Positions 59,201-64,000 of a DNA stretch of 64,000 nucleotides are shown here, in pieces. The translations under genes and the position numbers were made by a program. Source of the stretch: Pogonophryne albipinna (taxonomy: Eukaryota; Chordata; Actinopteri; Perciformes; Artedidraconidae); assembly GCA_028583405.1 (NCBI GenBank), contig CM053248.1:26462543-26526542 (forward strand), in the 5' to 3' direction. Under the pieces are notes generated by a model that was given only the letters and a program-made list of their open reading frames with translations, was not told the DNA's origin and did not search any database. How positions within the stretch are numbered: position 1 is the stretch's first letter; every line of letters begins with the position of its first letter.

Positions 59201-62200
59201 CCGGCTGTCGCATTTTAACAATCCCTTTGGTTTTATGGGGTTTAAGCATGATGGTAGGTGTTTTTCTATCTGACCATAGGAGACTCAGTGTCAACAATGT
59301 GTTTCAATTACTAAGGTGTAATGTTGCTAGGCAAGGGACTGTTGGATACTTACTATTTCTCCTGGGTATAAGGAAACTTCTGTGCTAAGGGTGATAAACA
59401 TTATAATAATATGAATTTTCTGATATGAACAGTGGAGTAAATAAGGCAAATACCTGCTGTCTCCTCTTAATTAAATGCTATTAAGAAGTCCCAAAAGTGA
59501 GAATTGAGTAAAATAATTGAAAAATAATAATGTTGCTATAGGCTGACGTCACTTTATTAACTGTGACACCGCAGTATATAAGTACAATATATTTTCCACC
59601 CTGGTATAAAGCACATCCAGTGATAAGGAGCAATATAACTATATCATTAGATTATTATTACCAATTCATTCAAAAGCAGGATTTTGCAGTTTCAGTTGGT
59701 TGAGGGGAAGCTCATTTTGAACTATTTGACTGATGATTAATTTTATTAAGCAGATTATGTATAATTAAAAGAGAAAAGCACCAAATACTCATATTTTAGA
59801 AGCTGGAACCATCACTATTATCAAAATAGTTGCCAGTTAATTATGTCAATTAATTTAAAAGTATGCATGTTTTTACAGCTGTATCCATATGTTTTGTGTA
59901 CACAAATCTGAATATGCAAAGTAACTAGTGACAAAAGACGTTAAATAAGTATAGTGGAGTAAAAAGTTCAAGATTTCCCTCCTAAGAGAAATGCAGTAGA
60001 AGTAGAACGTGGTACTTAAGTACAGGTACTTAGGTACTTAGGTACTCCACTGATCTGATCCCACATTATTTATTTCATGTGTTTTTTTAGATGTAATGAC
60101 TTCAGTGAAGTTAATCCCAAAGCCCAAGGAGCCACTTCTCCTTCCAAAGCCAGGCGGTGGGTGTGTGACCTGTGCTGTGGTTGCTGGTGCGGGAATACTC
60201 AATGGCTCAAAAAATGGAAAAGAGATCGATGCTCACGATTACGTTTTCCGGTAAGGAAGAAAACATGTGGATGTTGTTGTCAGGCCCAAAATGGTGGCAA
60301 ATGACGTGTTAGAAAAATTTGGCAATTCATTCATGAAGAAGATCGTACATCCCTGTGTCAACAACAATGTTCTTTCTTTAAACATTCCCTTTTTACCAGA
60401 CATCAGGATCACAATTTTTTAACAATATGAGACTGTGTTTGTCAATATTTAGTTAAGGCGGGGATCACAGGAATATTTGTACACCGTCTAAACTGTCATG
60501 AAGCCAAATATTTTTAGTTATCTTTAAAAAAAAGAAAGAAAAGTTAGTTATTTACAACACTGGAAAGCAAAGTGAATGTCATACTATTATTGGCTTTAAT
60601 CTTCAGACAGAAACTCTCAAGAGGCAAAAAACGATATCAGTCACGAATGTGGATGGATGGCAGTGTTGAGTTTGTTCGGCGTGTGTCAACAGTCTTGGTG
60701 AACGATTGCTTGATGATTATGTTGACTGTACCATATTGACTTACCTGGGCGGGCTCTCTTTGAAAGGTGGCCAGGACATATGTAGTACATGACACATTTC
60801 AGCAGTTTTTGTCCTGCTTCACTACGCACATCCCATTATGGTCCACGGACCACTAAACAAGATGCACTGCATGAAGGGAGTTCCTACTGCAGCCTGGTTG
60901 CTGCGTTTCCCACTTGTTGGGAAAAGCCCCTGTTTGTCTTTATTATACTGCTTAATCTTTTTTATTTTACCACAGACAGAAAGGATAGAAAGTAGGTCAT
61001 TGTAAAATAACATGACAAACATACTCCATTGTAGTGCTTTCATTTGCATGACAATTATGCAAGGTGTGCCAGTACGCTGCATGGTGCTTTCTGTTGTGCC
61101 GACTTTCAAGGGTACAGTCAGGTTGCACCTGGTGTGATTCTAAGCAAACATAACCAACTAACCATATCATTTGATAATTGAACAGCAGTGCTTTTCCGCG
61201 AAAAAGTTGGTTCTGCATTATATATTCCCTTTAAGTTCCCCTTAACTTTGACTTCAACCCAAAAAAGGGTAAAGCGTAATAACTTAACCTCAAATTGTCT
61301 GTTTGTACTGTAAATACATTGTTGTTGCAAGTAGACACAGCCAGACTGTAAATGTTAAAACAGTTCAGCTGCAAAACACATGAACTGCAAAGCAACATAG
61401 ATTCCAGTTACAAAGAGACCTTTGAGGGAAGTTTCTGCATGCACTCTAAAAACGAATTCAGGCGACCTTTCACCTCCACTTAATTAAATGCATGGTTGCA
61501 AGATAAAAATGTGAGTTAATTGATTTAGATAAACATTTTAAGTTGCAAACATTAATTTATAAGTTGTGTTGACGTAATAATGTTGGTAATTACATCAACT
61601 TAATATTGTGTGTCATTTGAACTCTGATTTCTGCTTTAATTAACTCAAAACTAAATTCAAGTTGTAGTAAGTAATGCAATTGGCTTGATAACTTAATTGT
61701 TCTACACCTTGAGTTAAGGATTTCAAGTCCACTCCCACTTAAGATGCCTGGACAAGTTCCCACAGTTAAGACAAATAGAAATATACAAAGGACATTTTAC
61801 GGTGAGTGTCATCTTTTGTCATTCAAATACAGTAGATAGCCTTGTAGTTGCACTGTATACGCAAATTGCTGTCCCCCCATTTCCCATGGTAATATGGCTA
61901 ATGTGTTTATTTATTATTTGTGGGGCAATTTAAATGTGTGTTATTTATCAACTTAATTTATAAATGGTTGTCAACTTAAAAACGTGTGTTCACAATGATG
62001 GTAATTAAGTACATACAACTTAAAATTCCTTTTAAATCATGCGGTAAAACTAGTCGGAACAACTTAATCTTTGGAGTAATCAACTTAAAAACGTGTGTTT
62101 ATGCTACCAATTATTAAGTAAGTGGTCATTAAAAACACCTCTGATTGTAGAGGAAAAGCCTTCTCCCCTAACTCAAATAACTTTGTTGCTTTAAGACAAT

Positions 62201-63372
62201 TTCATTAGAAGTTGTCTTAACTCAATAAACATCGATGCAAACTGCCAAGGCATTTGTTTTTAGAGTGTGTGATTAAAGGCTGTAAGGACATGTTATACGC
62301 CTACAATCAAGTCGGATTGTTGCACCACTGATTTGTAAGCGTAGGAGGTTATTAAATCCTTTTACCTGTAGAGTTTCCCATAAGGCCCAGACGCACCACA
62401 TTTTAAAGAACTAGTGCCAACAGAGCCGACTGTTGGATAAACTCACATTGCTTGCTTCTTGGCCAAAAAGTTGCCAAATCCTACAGTCAACCAGCAAGTA
62501 GATTCTGCGCATGCGTGAGGAAATAAATTCAACTGAAAACTGTTTTTTCATGCTTGTACCATGACCCCAACTGATTGTAAATTTGAGGCTTTTAGATATT
62601 CTTTTAGATGCCTTTTATTTGTTGTGCTTGACGATACAGAAGATGTTTATCTGTTTAGTTACATACACAAATACACTGTGACTTATCTGTCCTAGCAGGC
62701 AGTACAGGTAGGTGACTATGAGCTAAATTAACCCCTTCCATAAGCCTTCGACACACTATTACCTCAGCTGTGTTAGGGTGGTGGCACAACCCTTGGATTA
62801 CTGTGCAGTTATCACAATATTGTTTGTGCATTTACACCAATGTATTTACAGAGATGTATGTCACTTTCAATCTTTTATTCTGCCTTTTGCATGCAATTAA
62901 ACTGACTGGTACTGACAATCGTGTTTTACCACGATTAACTCTTTTTGCGTATAATAAAAGTAAGCTTTTAAGCTAATAAAAGTCATTTTATCAAGACCCC
63001 TTTCACATGTGTATCTGTTTGTGCGACAGGATGAACGGCGCGATCACCAAAGGCTACGAGGAAGACGTGGGAGGCAGAACATCAGTGTACGTTCACACAG
63101 CCTTCTCCATCACTAGTTCACCATATATATTAAGGGGTTATGGATACAAAAATGTCCCTAATGATGAGGTACGAATGTCATGTTTAACATTGTAATGTGT
63201 AACTCACACTCCACACACATACATACAACATTTTCATTCCTACTCATCACTCATCCTCTTTTTGGCAGGGCATAAAATATGTGATGATTCCTGAAGGAAT
63301 GAGGGATTTCAATTGGCTCAAGGGACTTCTCAAAGGAGAAAGGATCGGTGAAGGCCAATATAAAAACATGAG
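44263..63372 (+). CDS. ST6GALNAC1/2-like GalNAc alpha-2,6-sialyltransferase, 5' part (six exons, incomplete at right)
   Basis: This is a Golgi type II membrane enzyme expected to add sialic acid to the GalNAc of O-glycans, using CMP-sialic acid. Proposed exons are 44263-44363, 44552-44813, 59091-59253, 60091-60250, 63030-63168 and 63269-63372. Phases join and give 309 codons in the window. Exon 1 is a signal anchor ([18 protein letters not shown]). Exon 2 is the stem. Exon 3 has the family segment [20 protein letters not shown] and PFGFM, closest to ST6GALNAC1. Exon 4 is sialylmotif L ([18 protein letters not shown]). Exon 5 starts [20 protein letters not shown]. Motifs S and VS lie beyond the window. 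Exons 3 and 4 were chosen from the third of three tandem copies because only that exon 3 is intact. The gene's human orthologues neighbour MXRA7. Confidence 0.85.
44552..44813 (+). CDS. Sialyltransferase exon 2 (stem), original copy
   Basis: The acceptor CTACATCAG|ATGG is the one that matches the exon 1 phase. The alternative TTTGTCAG 17 bp downstream gives a frame that stops at 44641. The exon ends ...PPRQT|GTAAGC in phase 0. Its last 70 bp (from 44744) are the start of the repeated block and recur at 54633 and 58747. Confidence 0.8.
45088..45249 (+). pseudogene. Sialyltransferase exon 3, unit A, frameshifted
   Basis: This is almost identical to the intact copy at 59091-59253 but one base shorter (162 against 163). 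A T is missing in CCCTTTGG near 45221-45224. The frame shift destroys the conserved PFGFM segment and makes any following exon 4 read ATG TAA. Both splice sites are preserved. Confidence 0.85.
45386..45390. other. Junction of a 958-bp deletion in unit A
   Basis: Unit A passes from CTAAGGGT directly to CCCTGTGTCAAC. In unit B these words are separated by 55278-56235, which includes exon 4. The breakpoints share a single T, consistent with end joining. Confidence 0.85.
45639..48254 (-). repeat. Downstream (3') LTR, about 2.6 kb, complete
   Basis: On the minus strand it starts TGTAAAATTCACAATG and ends CCGCAACA. The TATA box (TTTTATA on the plus strand) is at 45904-45910, leaving a U3 of over 2.3 kb, which is very long. 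The last part matches the LTR at 1-474. A run of 14 C (plus strand) is at 46828-46841. Confidence 0.8.
46952..47259 (-). pseudogene. Integrase C-terminal-like relic inside the 3' LTR
   Basis: An open frame on the element strand contains FVWLKV, KWLNPR, SGPDRVT and SHAVRV, then a histidine/cysteine word (YHGSQC). This pattern resembles the SH3-like C-terminal domain of retroviral integrases and the end of pol. It closes with an acidic tail ([13 protein letters not shown]). No catalytic domain is present. An alternative reading is a small acidic accessory protein. An overlapping frame continues to 46507 but is unrecognised. Broken remnant; no function implied. Confidence 0.5.
48255..48267 (-). 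promoter_or_regulatory. Polypurine tract next to the 3' LTR
   Basis: On the minus strand AAAAAGGGGGAG lies directly before the TG of the LTR. This is the expected primer site for plus-strand synthesis, and it supports both the polarity and the LTR boundary. Confidence 0.75.
48268..49927 (-). other. Internal region of the LTR element, non-coding
   Basis: About 1.7 kb with no recognisable gag, pol or env and no primer-binding site next to the upstream LTR. It is rich in T and A. The part nearest the upstream LTR is less AT-rich and carries purine-rich words on the element strand. Its origin is unknown. Confidence 0.55.
49928..52362 (-). repeat. Upstream (5') LTR, truncated in R
   Basis: Collinear with 45820-48254. 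The match stops about 85 bp after the TATA box (TTTTATA at 50012-50018), so the remaining 181 bp present in the other LTR are missing. This removes the end of R, U5 and probably the primer-binding site. Confidence 0.8.
51061..51368 (-). pseudogene. Integrase C-terminal-like relic inside the 5' LTR
   Basis: Second copy of the relic at 46952-47259, identical or nearly so. The overlapping longer frame that is continuous in the 3' LTR is broken here, because the adjacent C run has 15 bases (50936-50950) instead of 14. Confidence 0.5.
52367..54632 (+). other. Remainder of unit A (intron sequence) after the retroviral insertion
   Basis: This continues unit A from the insertion site and is nearly identical to 56495-58746 and 60605-62861. 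It holds the 826-bp inverted-repeat element and no exon. The open frames here (for example near 52586-52873) recur in all units and resemble no known protein. Confidence 0.75.
53206..54031. mobile_element. 826-bp inverted-repeat element, unit A copy
   Basis: The ends CACTCTAAAAAC and GTTTTTAGAGTG are inverted repeats. The inside repeats AACTTAA-type words and CTTAAAAACGTGTGT twice. There is no coding frame. It was present before the tandem duplication, because all three units carry it. Confidence 0.6.
54623..54702 (+). pseudogene. Truncated exon 2 copy (unit B) with a new acceptor
   Basis: The unit begins inside exon 2, so only its last 70 bp are copied. The intron sequence now in front supplies an acceptor (TTTACAG|AGATG), making an 80-bp chimeric exon. 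Its entry phase does not fit the exit phase of exon 4, so regular use would break the frame. Confidence 0.6.
54977..55138 (+). pseudogene. Sialyltransferase exon 3, unit B, frameshifted
   Basis: It is 162 bp, with CCATTGG where the intact copy has CCCTTTGG (near 55109-55115). This is the same one-base loss as in unit A plus one substitution. Both splice sites are intact. Exon 4 read after it stops at once. Confidence 0.85.
55976..56135 (+). CDS. Sialyltransferase exon 4 copy (unit B), sialylmotif L
   Basis: 160 bp with intact acceptor (TTTTTTTAG) and donor (CCG|GTAAGG). It encodes the same sialylmotif L text as unit C, including A-G-A-G at 56068-56079. Splicing from an intact exon 3 would need the downstream copy, so this exon may be unused. 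The open frame MCFFRCND... across it is a shadow in another frame. Confidence 0.6.
57327..58152. mobile_element. 826-bp inverted-repeat element, unit B copy
   Basis: Same element and boundaries as in unit A, with a few substitutions. Confidence 0.6.
58737..58816 (+). pseudogene. Truncated exon 2 copy (unit C) with a new acceptor
   Basis: Same 80-bp chimeric exon as in unit B. If skipped, exon 2 (44552-44813) joins exon 3 of unit C in the correct phase. Confidence 0.6.
59091..59253 (+). CDS. Sialyltransferase exon 3, unit C, intact
   Basis: 163 bp, phase 0 in and phase 1 out. It encodes the catalytic-domain entry with [11 protein letters not shown], the segment destroyed in the other two copies. 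It is therefore the copy most likely used in a functional transcript. Confidence 0.85.
60091..60250 (+). CDS. Sialyltransferase exon 4, unit C, sialylmotif L
   Basis: Encodes [16 protein letters not shown] and [10 protein letters not shown]. In vertebrate relatives the middle reads G-N-G-G. The exon leaves in phase 2 and joins exon 5 at 63030 to give [14 protein letters not shown]. Confidence 0.85.
61442..62267. mobile_element. 826-bp inverted-repeat element, unit C copy
   Basis: Same element and boundaries as in units A and B. Confidence 0.6.
63030..63168 (+). CDS. Sialyltransferase exon 5
   Basis: Follows acceptor GCGACAG and ends at donor GAG|GTACGA. Encodes the segment after motif L ([20 protein letters not shown]), single copy. 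Confidence 0.9.
63269..63372 (+). CDS. Sialyltransferase exon 6
   Basis: Follows acceptor TTTGGCAG and ends at AG|GTAAAC in phase 2. Encodes [20 protein letters not shown] and the following basic stretch. The remaining exons lie beyond the window. Confidence 0.88.
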
Positions 63373-64000
63373 GTAAACACCAACTTTGCATAAAATAATA
63401 AAAGTAAAAGGTAACACAAATGCAGTAATGCCAGGGCTGGGCTATCTTGGATTGGGGCTGAAAATGTGTCACCAGGTCACCCTGTTCAGGGAAACCTTTT
63501 AATTTCCGATGATTCCTTATCAAAATAATCAAAATGTTTAATTTTTTGGATTATGAAAAGCACCTATAAACTTACACAAAGGTGGCGCCTTATTCAAACA
63601 AAACATGGAACAACTTATAAATAGCCCAACAGTGTTACTAGGAATTATAAAAGACAGCATCCTTACCCATAATACTTCTGTGATTCTTCCTCATTTCCTT
63701 CTCATTTCAAGGCACCCAGAATACATAAATCATGCAATTAGAAAGTAAAATACAAGCACTAAAATTGAATGAAAAGTGTCGCTTATCGTTTGAATTCAAT
63801 ATTTTGCTCAGGGCTTAACTTGAATTCATTATCCAAAGTACTTACGTAGGAGTTACATATTACAATCAGAGTGAGCTTTCACGTATAATTAATAAATAAT
63901 ATACAATCTATGATCTCCTACAGCTGAACCGTCCACTGACCTGACTGCCCTTATAATATATTCGTCAGGGTCAGAGCTCCAATAATCTCCTGACTCGTTA
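63373..64000 (+). other. Sialyltransferase intron after exon 6
   Basis: No exon, RNA gene or clear repeat was recognised up to the window edge. Confidence 0.45.

Larger units (their letters stand above)
58747..62861. repeat. Tandem unit C (about 4115 bp)
   Basis: Third copy of the block. After 62861 the sequence becomes unique (CACTTTCAATC...). This is the only unit with intact exons 3 and 4. Confidence 0.93.

Overview
This window is vertebrate nuclear DNA, almost certainly from a ray-finned (teleost) fish. It has exon-intron genes with GT/AG borders, vertebrate proteins, long (CA)n and (GAA)n microsatellites, a DIRS tyrosine-recombinase retrotransposon, many short hAT-type elements and a retrovirus-like insertion. 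I recognise four genes: rnf157 (minus strand, complete, 19 coding exons), srsf2 (plus, complete, 2 exons), mxra7 (plus, complete, 4 exons) and a GalNAc alpha-2,6-sialyltransferase of the ST6GALNAC1/2 group (plus, 5' part only). All four have human orthologues in the 17q25 region, so the block looks like conserved synteny.

Layout. 1-474 is the end of a long terminal repeat. 1.15-4.39 kb is the 3' end of a DIRS element whose recombinase is split by a 1.5 kb hAT element. 4.5-5.2 kb is a short inverted-repeat transposon. 6.0-32.9 kb is rnf157 read leftwards, with many nested transposons in its introns. 32.9-34.1 kb is a head-to-head promoter interval. 34.1-37.3 kb is srsf2 with a long 3' UTR. 38.3-43.4 kb is mxra7. 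44.3-63.4 kb is the sialyltransferase gene, which runs off the right edge.

The most unusual part is 44.7-62.9 kb. A block of about 4.1 kb, holding part of exon 2, exon 3 and sialylmotif-L exon 4, is present three times in tandem (units A, B, C). Units A and B carry a 1-bp deletion in exon 3 that puts exon 4 into a frame with an immediate stop. Unit A has also lost exon 4 through a 958-bp deletion and has received a 6.7 kb antisense retroviral element. Only unit C has an intact exon 3. The sialylmotif L in both surviving exon-4 copies reads A-G-A-G where the family has G-N-G-G.

The retroviral insertion is flanked by a 4-bp target duplication that can be proven, because units B and C preserve the empty site. 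It has very long LTRs (about 2.6 kb) that contain a relic resembling the C-terminal end of a retroviral integrase, and almost no internal coding capacity.

The genes are unrelated in function (ubiquitin ligase, splicing factor, membrane protein, Golgi glycosyltransferase). The one shared control region the sequence suggests is the rnf157-srsf2 divergent promoter interval.
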